Shown piece after piece: positions 9,020 through 17,511 of a DNA stretch of 64,000 nt (position 1 is its first letter; each line of letters begins with the position of its first letter). Where the stretch lies: assembly GCF_044466355.1 (NCBI RefSeq), contig NZ_JBITMQ010000012.1:62001-126000 (forward strand). The letters are read 5' to 3'. The DNA comes from Actinophytocola sp044466355. GTDB taxonomy: Bacteria; Actinomycetota; Actinomycetes; Mycobacteriales; Pseudonocardiaceae. The notes under the pieces were generated by a model. It did no database searches. It worked only from the letters and a program-made list of their open reading frames with translations, and had not been told where the DNA came from. The position numbers and the translations under genes were made by a program.

Positions 9020-11323
9020 GTGAAGAAGAAGTCAGCCGTCGGGGTGCTCTCGAGCGCCGCGATCGCCGCCGTACTGGCAGCCGTGCTGCCGGGCGCGGTC
9101 GACGCCAGCCCCACGAAAGACGCCGGACCGGCGTCCAAGCCCGCCGCGCACCGGGAGGACAACCGTCCCGGGCCCCTGACCAAGCAGCGCACCGAGATGC
9201 GCAAGCAGGCCATCGAGAAGGTCGCCAAGGGCAAGGCCAAGCCGAACGCCGACGGCGTCGTCGAGCTCGAGCCCGGCAAGTTCGTCGAGACCACCACGGT
9301 CCGCCAGGACAAGATCTTCACGATCCTCGCCGAGTTCGGTGAGCAGAGCGCGGGCCGCTACGGCACGGTCCCCGGTCCGCTGCACAACCAGATCCCCCAG
9401 CCCGACCGCAGCGTCGACAACTCGACCGAGTGGGCGCCGGACTTCAACAAGGCGTTCTACGAGCAGCACTTCAACGGCGACGGCGAGTCGATGCGCACGT
9501 ACTACGAGGCGCTGTCGAACGGCCGTTACTCGGTGTCGAACGTCGTCACCGACTGGGTGAAGGTGCCCTACAACGCGTCGTGGTACGGCGACAACGCCCG
9601 CGAGGACAACGGCGGGTCGTGGGACTTCATCACCGACTCGGGCAACGCCTGGTGGGACTCGCAGCTCGCGGCGGGCAAGACCCCGGCCGAGATCGACGCC
9701 TACCTCGCGCAGTTCGACGTGTGGGACCGCAACGACTGGGACCACGACGGCAACTTCGACGAGGCCGACGGCTACATCGACCACTTCCAGGCCGTCCACG
9801 CCGGTGAGGGCGAGGACGCGGGCGGCGGCGCGCAGGGCGCGGACGCCATCTGGTCGCACCGCTGGTACGTCAACGGCGACGACTACGGCCTGACCGGCCC
9901 GGTCGTCGGCGACATCCAGAACAAGGCGGGCGGTGCCCGCATCGGCGGCTCGAAGTACTGGCTGGGCGACTACACGACTGAGCCGGAGAACGGCGGCCTC
10001 GGTGTGTTCTGCCACGAGTTCGGCCACGACCTCGGCCTGCCGGACTACTACGACACCGCGGGCGGCGAGAACTCGACCGCGTTCTGGACGCTGATGAGCT
10101 CCGGCTCGTGGCTCGGCCACGGCGCCGCCGGGAACAACGGCATCGGCACGCACCCCGGCCTGATGGGCGCGGAGGAGAAGCTGTTCCTGGGCTGGCTCGA
10201 CTACAGCACCGTCAACCTCGGCACGTCCGGCGACTACACGCTCAACCCGGCGCAGCTGCAGGTCGACGGCAAGGACCAGGCCGTGCGGGTGAACCTGCCC
10301 GACACGACCCGCAGCACCAGCTACACCACGCCGTCGTCCGGCAGCCACGCCTGGTGGACCGGCTCGGCCGACGACCTGAACCAGTCGCTGACCAGGGCGG
10401 TCCCGGCCGCGTCGCGGATCACCGTGACGACGAACGCCTGGTACTCGATCGAGGCCGACTACGACTTCCTGGTCGGCGAGTACTCGGTCGACGGCGGCGC
10501 CAACTGGGCACGTGCCGGTGCGCTGGTCGACGGTGACTCGGCGGGCCGCTGGACCTCGCTGCGGTTCTCCTACGACCCGGCGGGCCAGGAATCGCTGTTC
10601 CGGTTCCGTTTCCAGAGCGACGGCGGCGTGCACCTGCCGGGCGCGTTCCTCGACGACATCACCGTCAAGAGCGGCGGCACCACGCTGTTCAGCGACGACG
10701 TCGAGAGCGGCACCAACGGCTGGACCGCGCAGGGCCTGTGGAAGATCTCGACCGGCACCGAGACCGGTACGTTCGAGCGCTACTACCTGGTGGAGAACCG
10801 CGAGTACGTCGGTTCGGACGCGCTGCTCGCCGAGGGCCCGTACCAGTTCAGCAAGGGCCTGACCGCGCCGAACTGGGTCGAGTTCTTCAAGTTCCAGAAC
10901 GGCATGCTGGTCTGGTACGTGGACCGTTCGTACGGCGACAACAACGTCAGCCAGCACCCGGGCGCCGGCTCGGCGATGGTCGTGGACGCGCGGCCGGCGC
11001 CGTTCACGTGGTCGGACGGGTCGCGGCCCAGCAACCGCCGCCAGCCGTTCGACGCCACGTTCGGCCTCGAGGCGACCGACGAGACGTGCCTGCACAAGGA
11101 GGTGCTGACCGGCAAGGGGCAGGACCAGACGGTCACCACGCTCGCCGCGTGCGCGCCGTCGGTGCCGGGCATCCCGGTGTTCGACGACACCAACCCGGAC
11201 GCCTACTACAGCACCGCCAACCCGCAGGGCAGCGTGAAGGTCGCCGGTCACGGCGTCAAGGTCACGGTGACCGGTGACGCGGGTGACGACCTGACCATCT
11301 CGGTGGTCAACCCGGCCGGCTGA
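9020..11323 (+). CDS. Secreted M6 (immune inhibitor A-like) zinc metalloprotease
   Basis: 767 residues. A Sec signal peptide (MKKKSAVGVLSSAAIAAVLAAV, cleavage near VDA) is followed by a charged propeptide-like stretch and the catalytic domain with the zinc motif HEFGHDLG (His332, Glu333, His336) and the downstream LMSSGSW turn. The region about 440-560 resembles the jelly-roll/MAM-like module of InhA proteases. The GTG start is preceded by AAGAAGGA. It probably degrades extracellular protein for nutrition. It is a single transcription unit, bounded on both sides by strong hairpins. Confidence 0.93.
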   Translation: MKKKSAVGVLSSAAIAAVLAAVLPGAVDASPTKDAGPASKPAAHREDNRPGPLTKQRTEMRKQAIEKVAKGKAKPNADGVVELEPGKFVETTTVRQDKIFTILAEFGEQSAGRYGTVPGPLHNQIPQPDRSVDNSTEWAPDFNKAFYEQHFNGDGESMRTYYEALSNGRYSVSNVVTDWVKVPYNASWYGDNAREDNGGSWDFITDSGNAWWDSQLAAGKTPAEIDAYLAQFDVWDRNDWDHDGNFDEADGYIDHFQAVHAGEGEDAGGGAQGADAIWSHRWYVNGDDYGLTGPVVGDIQNKAGGARIGGSKYWLGDYTTEPENGGLGVFCHEFGHDLGLPDYYDTAGGENSTAFWTLMSSGSWLGHGAAGNNGIGTHPGLMGAEEKLFLGWLDYSTVNLGTSGDYTLNPAQLQVDGKDQAVRVNLPDTTRSTSYTTPSSGSHAWWTGSADDLNQSLTRAVPAASRITVTTNAWYSIEADYDFLVGEYSVDGGANWARAGALVDGDSAGRWTSLRFSYDPAGQESLFRFRFQSDGGVHLPGAFLDDITVKSGGTTLFSDDVESGTNGWTAQGLWKISTGTETGTFERYYLVENREYVGSDALLAEGPYQFSKGLTAPNWVEFFKFQNGMLVWYVDRSYGDNNVSQHPGAGSAMVVDARPAPFTWSDGSRPSNRRQPFDATFGLEATDETCLHKEVLTGKGQDQTVTTLAACAPSVPGIPVFDDTNPDAYYSTANPQGSVKVAGHGVKVTVTGDAGDDLTISVVNPAG

Positions 11324-11346
11324 GTCCATATCGGCCAGAGACGTTC

Positions 11347-11381
11347 GGTGGCCCGGACCCGACTCGGGGGTCCGGGCCACC
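11347..11381. terminator. Hairpin terminator after the M6 protease
   Basis: Perfect 14-bp stem GGTGGCCCGGACCC / GGGTCCGGGCCACC with a 7-base loop, 23 bases after the protease stop. Confidence 0.8.
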
Positions 11382-11438
11382 GGCGTTCGGCACGCGGGAC
11401 AATGTTTCCGCCGCACCTGACAACCTGGGGGTTTCACT

Positions 11439-12974
11439 GTGGACACATCTGACAGACCCGACCCTGCGCTCGAACCGGTCGAGCCCGACCAGCCGCTCGC
11501 GATCATCCCGGTCGTCGAGTACGAGCAGGCGCCGACGTTCGCCCAGTACGGGCCGCCGCCAATGTCCCCGCCACCACCGCCGCCGAAGCCCGCCGGTCCG
11601 CCGAAGTCGGTGACCGGCGCCGCGTTGCTGAACCTCACCGGACTCGGCCTCGGCTACGCCTACCTGCGCAACCACGTGCTCGCGGTCCTCGCGTTCCTGC
11701 TCACCGGCGGCGCGGTCACGGTCGCGTTCCTCACCGGCGCCGCCGACCGGCCGTGGCTGTGGCGTGGCGCCGTGCTCGGCTGGCTGGTGCTGCTCGCCCT
11801 GCACGCGGCGTTCCTCGCGAGCCGCCGCGCGCCGGGCCCGCGCACGCGTGGCCCGGTGCTCGCCGGGGTCGTCGCGGTCGCCGTGGTGGCCGCGGGCTAC
11901 GCCGGGTACGGCGTGGCGGGCGCCGCCGCGTACGACCGCGGTGTCGCCGCGCAGGAGGCCGGTGACTGCGTCGCCGCGGCGGACGCGTTCGACACCGTCA
12001 CCGGCCCGTTCGAGCTGACGCTGAGCGCCGACGTGCTCGACGCACGGGACCGGTCGGCGGAGTGCGCCGCGTACGAGAAGGCCCGCGCCGCGCAGAACCG
12101 CGACGACTACGAGTCCGCGATCGTGCTGTACGACGACTTCGGCAAGCTCTACCCGGACAGCGTTCTCTCGCCGTACGTGCGCGACAACCTCGCCGACACG
12201 CACTTCGCGAAGGCCACGAGCTGGCAGGAGCCGGTCACCGCGGTCGTCGCCCGGCTGTCGGTGGACACGCTTCTCATGCTGGGCAGGGAGTTCGGCGACA
12301 CCGACGCCGCGAAGCAGGCGCCCGCCGCGATCGACGATGTGTTCGCCGCGGCGACGAAACCCTACGGCGCCGGGAAGTTCTGCGACTCGCTGGAGGTCCT
12401 CACGTACTTCGCGGGGCTCGACGCGACGAGCGTGGGCAAGAAGGTGTCGGCGGACGCGAACACGTTCCGGGCCCGGTCCCTGTACGAGTGCGGGATGCGC
12501 CAGTACCGGGACAAGAAGCTGTCGCAGGCGGTCACCACGTTCGGCATGTTCCTCACCGGCTACCCGAAGGACCGCCGTGCGGCGCAGGTGAAGGCCGCGC
12601 GGATCGCCGCGGAGGTCGCCGCCGCCGCGAAGGTGACGATCCCCGTGCCACCGCCGCTGGGCGGCAACAACCCCGGTCCGATCCCGATCACGTTCTACAA
12701 CGACAGCCAGGACGCGGTGACGATCTACATCGCGGGGCCGACCGCGCACGAGATCACGCTGCCCGCGTGCCCGTCCTGCCCGGCGACCTACCCGGAGAAC
12801 GATCCGGCGGCGTGCGCCAACCTGAACGGCCGCCCGTCGGTGACGGTGCGGCTGAAGACCAGCACCTACTACTACCTGGCCACGTCGTCGGCGTGGACGG
12901 AGGGCCTGGCGGAGCCGATCACGCTCGAAGCCAACTACGAGTACGAGCAGTGCCTGTTCACGACACCGCACTGA
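11439..12974 (+). CDS. Membrane protein with TPR-like repeats, function unknown
   Basis: 511 residues. An acidic, proline-rich N-terminus (PPPMSPPPPPPKP, about 40-52) precedes three to four membrane helices (about 60-165). The rest is a soluble domain with tetratricopeptide-like helices (YDRGVAAQEAGDCVAAADAF; YESAIVLYDDFGKLYPDS; KKLSQAVTTFGMFLTGYP) and a C-terminal beta domain carrying a Cys cluster (CPSCPATYPENDPAAC). The GTG start follows GGGGG. Such proteins are common and unnamed in Pseudonocardiales; a scaffold or cell-envelope role is plausible but unproved. Confidence 0.8.
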   Translation: MDTSDRPDPALEPVEPDQPLAIIPVVEYEQAPTFAQYGPPPMSPPPPPPKPAGPPKSVTGAALLNLTGLGLGYAYLRNHVLAVLAFLLTGGAVTVAFLTGAADRPWLWRGAVLGWLVLLALHAAFLASRRAPGPRTRGPVLAGVVAVAVVAAGYAGYGVAGAAAYDRGVAAQEAGDCVAAADAFDTVTGPFELTLSADVLDARDRSAECAAYEKARAAQNRDDYESAIVLYDDFGKLYPDSVLSPYVRDNLADTHFAKATSWQEPVTAVVARLSVDTLLMLGREFGDTDAAKQAPAAIDDVFAAATKPYGAGKFCDSLEVLTYFAGLDATSVGKKVSADANTFRARSLYECGMRQYRDKKLSQAVTTFGMFLTGYPKDRRAAQVKAARIAAEVAAAAKVTIPVPPPLGGNNPGPIPITFYNDSQDAVTIYIAGPTAHEITLPACPSCPATYPENDPAACANLNGRPSVTVRLKTSTYYYLATSSAWTEGLAEPITLEANYEYEQCLFTTPH

Positions 12975-12988
12975 CCCGGCGCGTCCTC

Positions 12989-13020
12989 GGTCACCGGCGG
13001 CTAGGATTCCGCCGGTGACC
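12989..13020. promoter_or_regulatory. Inverted repeat spanning the -10 and start codon of the LexA-family gene
   Basis: GGTCACCGGCGG / CCGCCGGTGACC, 12 bp perfect, 8-base spacer. The spacer contains TAGGAT seven bases before the GTG start (leaderless -10), and the right arm includes the start codon. It could be an operator or an RNA hairpin; it does not match the actinobacterial SOS box (GAAC-N4-GTTC). Confidence 0.5.
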
Positions 13021-13665
13021 ACCTACGACGACCTCGACCTCGACACGACGACGCTGCCGGAGCGGCAGCAGCGGATCCTCGTCGCCATCCGCGACTGGGT
13101 GGTCGAGCACGGGTACTCGCCGAGCACCCGGCAGATCGGCGACGCGGTCGGGCTGCGGTCGACGTCGTCGGTGTCGAAGCACCTGGCCGCGTTGGAGGAC
13201 AAGGGCTTCCTGCGCCGCAGCGCGTCGGTGACCCGGCCGATCGACGTCCGCGTGTTCCTGTCCGGCACGGCTGCCGCGGATGGTTCCGGCGACTCGGTGC
13301 CCGTGCCGGTGGTCGGTGACATCGCGGCCGGCGTGCCGATCGCGGCGGAGGAACACGTCGACGACATCATGACGCTGCCCCGCGGTCTCACCGGCCGCGG
13401 CAATGTGTTCGGCCTGCGCGTCCGCGGCGACTCGATGGTCGACGCCGCCATCTGCGACGGCGACATCGTCGTGGTCCGCCAGGAACGCGAGGCCCACTCC
13501 GGCCAGATCGTCGCCGCGATGATCGACGACGAGGCGACCGTGAAGGTGTACCGGAAGCGGGGCGGGCACGTGTACCTCGAACCCCGCAACCCGGCCTACG
13601 ACGTGATCGACGGCGACCGCGCGGTCGTGCTCGGCGTCGTCGTGTCGGTGCTGCGCAGCGTCTGA
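13015..13665 (+). CDS. lexA: LexA-family repressor (S24 autopeptidase)
   Basis: 216 residues. The N-terminal winged helix (RQQRILVAIRDWVVEHGYSP, then TSSVSKHLAALEDKG) is that of LexA. The cleavage site is Ala105-Gly106 (DIAAGVP), with catalytic Ser140 in RGDSMVDA and Lys177 in EATVKVY, so self-cleavage should be intact. Compared with classical actinobacterial LexA the hinge differs (RPIDVRVFL), and no SOS box lies upstream, so this may be a LexA paralogue rather than the main SOS repressor. The GTG start, placed after a TAGGAT -10, points to a leaderless mRNA. Confidence 0.88.
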   Translation: MTTYDDLDLDTTTLPERQQRILVAIRDWVVEHGYSPSTRQIGDAVGLRSTSSVSKHLAALEDKGFLRRSASVTRPIDVRVFLSGTAAADGSGDSVPVPVVGDIAAGVPIAAEEHVDDIMTLPRGLTGRGNVFGLRVRGDSMVDAAICDGDIVVVRQEREAHSGQIVAAMIDDEATVKVYRKRGGHVYLEPRNPAYDVIDGDRAVVLGVVVSVLRSV

Positions 13666-13690
13666 CGGCGCGGCCGCCGGGGAGACCGGT

Positions 13691-13720
13691 GTGGGGGCAC
13701 CGGGTGACCGGTACCCCCAC
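13691..13720. terminator. Bidirectional hairpin terminator
   Basis: 13-bp stem GTGGGGGCACCGG / CCGGTACCCCCAC with one mismatch and a GTGA loop, between the convergent LexA-family and multicopper oxidase genes. Confidence 0.75.
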
Positions 13721-13725
13721 GGCGG

Positions 13726-15561
13726 TCAGTGCTCCCCGTGACCGCCCCCAGGGTGGACGTGGAACCGCGCCACTTCCGGCGGGTGCACGACGAACGGCCG
13801 CATCATCCCCTCGTCCTCGTGGTCGAGGATGTGGCAGTGGTACATGAACTGGCCGGTCGCGCCCTCGAACCTGCCCGCGACCGTGAGCCACTCGCCGGGG
13901 TTGAGCTGGAAGACGTCCTTCCACCCCTCCTCGTGCTGCTGGATCGGGTCACCGGCGCCGGGCACGGCGAGCGGCGCGGTGGTGCCGCCGACCGCGATGT
14001 CGAAGCCGGGCACGTTGTTCTGCTGGTCGACCTGGTACCGGCGCCTGGTCAGCAGCTGGAACTGCGACATGTGGATGTGGATCGGGTGCGCGGGCCCGCC
14101 GAGGTTGATGAGGTTCCACACCGCCCACCGGCCGTGGTCGACGAAGAACGTGGTCGTCTCGTCGAACAGGCTCGCGACCTTCTCGAAGGTGCGCACCTTG
14201 CCGGTGGCCGGGTCGGTGACCTGGATGATCCCCGCGGCGGGGAACTCGTCCGGCGGGTTGTCGGTGATCTCCCGCAGCTCCCACATCTGCGGGTGCGCGT
14301 CGCCCGCGGTGCCGGGCGGGACGGTGGCCACGAACAGGTGGTCGTGGTCGGCCAGCTCCGGTGAATCGTGGTCGAGCCGGGTGTACGACTCGGCCAGCTT
14401 CTCCGGGAGCTCGAACGAGTCGTGCCGGTCCCGGTTCTCGACGCGGAACTCCATGAGGTCCGGCTCGACGGGGCCGCCGACGGGCACGTTCGCGTTGGTG
14501 AGGCGCAGGTTCCCGCCCCTGAAGCGGCTGAAGTCGATCAGCAGGTCGGCGCGCTCCGACGGGGCGAGCACCAGCCCGGTCGACGGCATCGCGGCGGGCG
14601 CGGGCAGCAGGCCGCCGTCGGTGCCGACGATCCGCACCGCGTCGTTGTGGGACCGTCCTTCCTCGTCGATCAGGTTCAGGCGGAAGAACCGGGCGTTCGC
14701 GGCGTTGAGCACGCGGAAGCGGTACCACCGCGCGTCCACGTCGAGATGCGGCCAGATGACCCCGTTGACCAGGTTGAACGGCCCGGTGAACGGGATCATC
14801 GCGCCGCCCGGCAGGTACGGCACCTTGAACAGCAGCTGACCGGTGAGCGCGCCGGTCGCCGGGTCGGTGTCGAGGTTGCGGTCGGCGAGGATCAGCGGCA
14901 CCTCGTGGTCGCCGCCGGGCAGGTCGAGGTCGTCCTCCTCGCGGTCGCGGACCAGGTACATGCCGGTCAGGCCGACGTGCACGTTGAACCGCGTCACCGC
15001 CATCGCGTGGTCGTGGTACCAGAGCGTGGTCGACTTCTGCTCGTTCGGATACTCGGTGAGCTGGGCGTGCCCGCTCAGCGTGGCGTTGTGGGCCCAGCCG
15101 TCGTTGCCGGCGTTGGTCAGGGCGCCGTGCAGGTGCGTCACGGTCCACGGCGGTAGGTCGGCGACCCCGTCGATGATCTCGACGCCCGGCGGCAGGCCGC
15201 CGTCGGGAGAGCGGTATCCCGGCGTGTTCGCGGGCGCCTGGCCGATCGGCGCCCGCACGCCCACGAGCGGGATGGTGCCCTCGATGTCGTTGCTCCACGC
15301 GACCCGCAGCCGCTTGCCGCTGCGGACCTCGATGGTGGGCCCGGGGAACTGTCCCTCGTAGGTCCACACCGCGGTCGCGGGCAGCTGTGAATGCAGCCGC
15401 ACCCGCGCCGCGGTCATGTTGATCGTGATCTCGTCCTGGTGCCACCACGAATGCGGGCGGATCAGCGGTGGAATCCGCAGTGGATCGCGGAATTTCGTCA
15501 ACCCGAAATGTGGTGCCGCCGGCGCGGCGGTCGGTGCGGGCTGGGTGATGACGTCGGTCAT
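13726..15561 (-). CDS. Multicopper oxidase (phenoxazinone-synthase/CotA-like)
   Basis: 611 residues with all four copper-binding segments: HLHG (143-146), WYHDHAM (His183, His185), HPIHIHMSQF (from 492) and HCHILDHEDEGMM (from 575; type 1 Cys576 with a Met axial ligand). The three-domain layout and length fit the phenoxazinone synthase/CotA-type laccases, which oxidise phenols using O2. The ATG is preceded by AGGAGG. There is no clear Sec or Tat signal (N-terminus MTDVITQPAPTAAP), so it is probably cytoplasmic or exported by another route. A C-terminal His/Gly tail (HVHPGGGHGEH) may bind metal. Confidence 0.93.
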   Translation of the reverse strand: MTDVITQPAPTAAPAAPHFGLTKFRDPLRIPPLIRPHSWWHQDEITINMTAARVRLHSQLPATAVWTYEGQFPGPTIEVRSGKRLRVAWSNDIEGTIPLVGVRAPIGQAPANTPGYRSPDGGLPPGVEIIDGVADLPPWTVTHLHGALTNAGNDGWAHNATLSGHAQLTEYPNEQKSTTLWYHDHAMAVTRFNVHVGLTGMYLVRDREEDDLDLPGGDHEVPLILADRNLDTDPATGALTGQLLFKVPYLPGGAMIPFTGPFNLVNGVIWPHLDVDARWYRFRVLNAANARFFRLNLIDEEGRSHNDAVRIVGTDGGLLPAPAAMPSTGLVLAPSERADLLIDFSRFRGGNLRLTNANVPVGGPVEPDLMEFRVENRDRHDSFELPEKLAESYTRLDHDSPELADHDHLFVATVPPGTAGDAHPQMWELREITDNPPDEFPAAGIIQVTDPATGKVRTFEKVASLFDETTTFFVDHGRWAVWNLINLGGPAHPIHIHMSQFQLLTRRRYQVDQQNNVPGFDIAVGGTTAPLAVPGAGDPIQQHEEGWKDVFQLNPGEWLTVAGRFEGATGQFMYHCHILDHEDEGMMRPFVVHPPEVARFHVHPGGGHGEH

Positions 15562-15594
15562 CCATTCCTCCTGCTTATGTGCAGGGGAGTACAT

Positions 15595-15611
15595 CCGTTG
15601 TGCCACAACGG
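15595..15611. promoter_or_regulatory. Candidate operator upstream of the multicopper oxidase
   Basis: Perfect palindrome CCGTTGTGcCACAACGG, 34 bases upstream of the oxidase start. The cognate factor is unknown; it lies in a 232-base intergenic region that otherwise shows no gene. Confidence 0.5.
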
Positions 15612-15793
15612 TTACAGGAGCGCGTCACGAACCCCCTGGGACGCGGTCCCCCCCTCGAGAAAACTCCCCCAATTTCATGGTCGCCGAGTTCCTCGGCTCG
15701 CCCCTTCGAGCCTCGGCTGCCCGCCAGCATAAAGGAATTCAGCGAGTCGTGCCACGAGGGTCAGGAAATTCCGGTTTCTCGGTCGCCGAACCG

Positions 15794-16363
15794 TCACTGT
15801 TGTGGGCGGGCTCGCAGGTGTGCTCGTTCGCCTTGTTTGCCGAACAGGCTCAGGAACTCGACGGGTTCCTCGTCCGCCGCGCCGAACCAGTGGGGCACGC
15901 GGGTGTCGAACTCGGCGGCCTCGCCGGGCGACATCACGAAGTCGTGTTCCCCGAGTACCACCCGCAGTCGTCCATTGAGGACGTACAGCCACTCGTACCC
16001 GTCGTGTGTCTGCGGATCCGGGGCTCGCCGTCCACTCCGGGCGGGGAGCACGAGCTTGTACGCCTGGATGCCGCCCGCGCGGCGGGTCAGCGGCAGCATG
16101 GTCATCCCGCCGCGTTGGACCGGGCGCAGGTGGATGCGCGGGTCCCCCGTGGGCGGCGCGTCGACCAGCTCGTCGAGCGTCACCTGGTACGCCTTCGCCA
16201 GCGGCAGCAGCAGCTCGAGTGTCGGTTTGCGGTCCCCGGACTCCAGGCGGGAGAGCGTGCTCACGGAGATCCCGGTCTCCGCCGACAGGTCGGCCAGCGT
16301 GGTCTCCCGCTGCTTGCGCAGGGCACGCAGCCGGGGTCCGACCGCCGACAACGATTCGTCCAT
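15794..16363 (-). CDS. XRE-family regulator with C-terminal cupin domain
   Basis: 189 residues: an N-terminal Cro/C1-type HTH (RLRALRKQRETTLADLSAET then ISVSTLSRLESGDRKPTLE, about 10-65) and a C-terminal cupin (about 105-178; HDGYEWLYVLNGRLRVVLGE and PGEAAEFDTRVPHWF). Such proteins sense a small molecule through the cupin and usually repress an adjacent gene. It is divergent from the thioredoxin-reductase-like flavoprotein, with spaced TTGCC/GGCAA half-sites between them, so that flavoprotein is the likely target together with the regulator's own gene. The effector is unknown. Confidence 0.92.
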   Translation of the reverse strand: MDESLSAVGPRLRALRKQRETTLADLSAETGISVSTLSRLESGDRKPTLELLLPLAKAYQVTLDELVDAPPTGDPRIHLRPVQRGGMTMLPLTRRAGGIQAYKLVLPARSGRRAPDPQTHDGYEWLYVLNGRLRVVLGEHDFVMSPGEAAEFDTRVPHWFGAADEEPVEFLSLFGKQGERAHLRARPQQ

Positions 16364-16373
16364 GACACGCAGT

Positions 16374-16399
16374 TTGCCACTTCGGCAACATAAGTTGCC
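16374..16399. promoter_or_regulatory. Candidate operator of the XRE-cupin regulator
   Basis: Three alternating half-sites TTGCC-N5-GGCAA-N6-TTGCC in the short divergent promoter region, starting 11 bases upstream of the regulator start. The position fits mutual control of both divergent genes. The assignment to this regulator is inferred. Confidence 0.6.
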
Positions 16400-16444
16400 A
16401 GTCGAGTGGGTCGGCGCGCATCGTGGGCCGTGGAGGTGGTCGAG

Positions 16445-17446
16445 ATGAACGAATACGACGTGGTGGTCGTCGGTGGGGGCGCGGCAGGGCTGAACGGGGC
16501 GTTGATGCTGGCCCGCTCGCGGCGTTCGGTGGTGGTGGTCGACGCGGGCAGACCCCGCAACGCACCCGCCGACGGGGTCCACGGGCTGCTCGCCCGCGAA
16601 GGCACCCCGCCCGCGGAACTGCTGGCGCGCGGACGGGAGGAGGTCCTCGGGTACGGCGGCGAGATCCTGTCCGGCGAGGTGGCCGACGTGGTCCGCGACG
16701 GCGAGCGGTTCGTCGTGACGTTGACCGACGGGAGAGCGCTCTCCGGGCGTCAGCTGCTGGTGACGACGGGTCTCGTCGACGAGCTGCCGGACATCCCCGG
16801 GCTGCGCGAGCAGTGGGGCAGGCACGTGGTGCACTGCCCGTACTGCCACGGCTGGGAGGTCCGCGACCGGGCCATCGGCGTGCTGGCGACCGGCCCGATG
16901 TCGGTGCACCAGGCGCAGCTGTTCCGGCAGCTGTCCGACGACGTCACCGTCTTCTCGCACACGACGCCGCCCACCGCCGAGCAGGCGGAGGAACTGGCCG
17001 CGCGCGGCATCAGGGTCGTCGCGGGCACGGTGGCGGGCGTCGAGACCGACAGCGACCGGATCACCGGCGTGCGGATGGCGGACGGCACGGTCGTCGCCCG
17101 TGACACGGTGGCCGTCGCGAGCCGGATGGTCGCGCGTGCCGGGTTCCTCGGCGGTCTCGGGCTGCGGCCCGTGCCGCACCCGTCCGGGATGGGTGAGCAC
17201 CTGCCTGCCGACCCGACCGGCCGCACGGAGGTGCCGGGCGTCTGGGTCGCGGGCAACGTCACCGACCTGTCCGCGCAGGTCGGGCCGTCCGCCGCGGCGG
17301 GCGCGAACGCCGGTGCCCAGATCAACGCCGACCTGATCGCGGAGGAGGTCCGGACGGCCGTGGCGGCCTACCGGGACCCGTTCTCCGCGCGGTCCGAGGC
17401 ACGGGTGGCCGAGCTGGTGCTCGGCGACCGACGCCACGGGCTCTGA
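16445..17446 (+). CDS. NAD(P)/FAD-dependent oxidoreductase, thioredoxin-reductase-like
   Basis: 333 residues with an FAD-binding Rossmann motif GGGAAG (10-15) near the N-terminus, a redox CPYC at 131-134 (HCPYCHGWE), and a C-terminal FAD motif (VPGVWVAGNVTD). This is the two-domain thioredoxin reductase fold; CPYCHGWE marks the group often found beside XRE or MerR regulators rather than the TrxB that reduces thioredoxin. The NADPH domain lacks an obvious GGGxSA, so the second substrate is uncertain. Start chosen for GGAGGT upstream. An exact GGAGAGCGCTCTCC palindrome encodes RALS in it. Confidence 0.88.
   Translation: MNEYDVVVVGGGAAGLNGALMLARSRRSVVVVDAGRPRNAPADGVHGLLAREGTPPAELLARGREEVLGYGGEILSGEVADVVRDGERFVVTLTDGRALSGRQLLVTTGLVDELPDIPGLREQWGRHVVHCPYCHGWEVRDRAIGVLATGPMSVHQAQLFRQLSDDVTVFSHTTPPTAEQAEELAARGIRVVAGTVAGVETDSDRITGVRMADGTVVARDTVAVASRMVARAGFLGGLGLRPVPHPSGMGEHLPADPTGRTEVPGVWVAGNVTDLSAQVGPSAAAGANAGAQINADLIAEEVRTAVAAYRDPFSARSEARVAELVLGDRRHGL
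16731..16744. repeat. GGAGAGCGCTCTCC palindrome, copy 1
   Basis: Exact copy inside the thioredoxin-reductase-like gene, read as RALS (rare AGA arginine codon). The first exact copy in the window. Confidence 0.9.
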
Positions 17447-17458
17447 GCAGGTGTACAC

Positions 17459-17502
17459 CCCCGCTCGTCGGGTAGCCGGTCCGGGAAACCTGACGAGCGG
17501 GG
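17459..17502. promoter_or_regulatory. Inverted repeat covering the ribosome site of the TPP enzyme
   Basis: CCCCGCTCGTC / GACGAGCGGGG, 11 bp perfect with a 22-base spacer. The right arm includes the GGGG(AG) that would serve as Shine-Dalgarno for the ATG ten bases on. In RNA this hairpin would hide the ribosome site or act as a terminator between the flavoprotein and TPP enzyme genes; as DNA it could be an operator. Confidence 0.55.
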
Positions 17503-17511
17503 AGTCGAGCC

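Noticed and set aside
11437..11446. TGTGGACAC at the start of the TPR membrane protein as a DnaA box
   Set aside because: One mismatch, single, and it overlaps the GTG start codon; only the four perfect boxes are kept.
9032..11638. Very long open frame on the complement of the M6 protease gene
   Set aside because: Typical high-G+C shadow frame; the opposite strand encodes a recognised protease with signal peptide and zinc motif.
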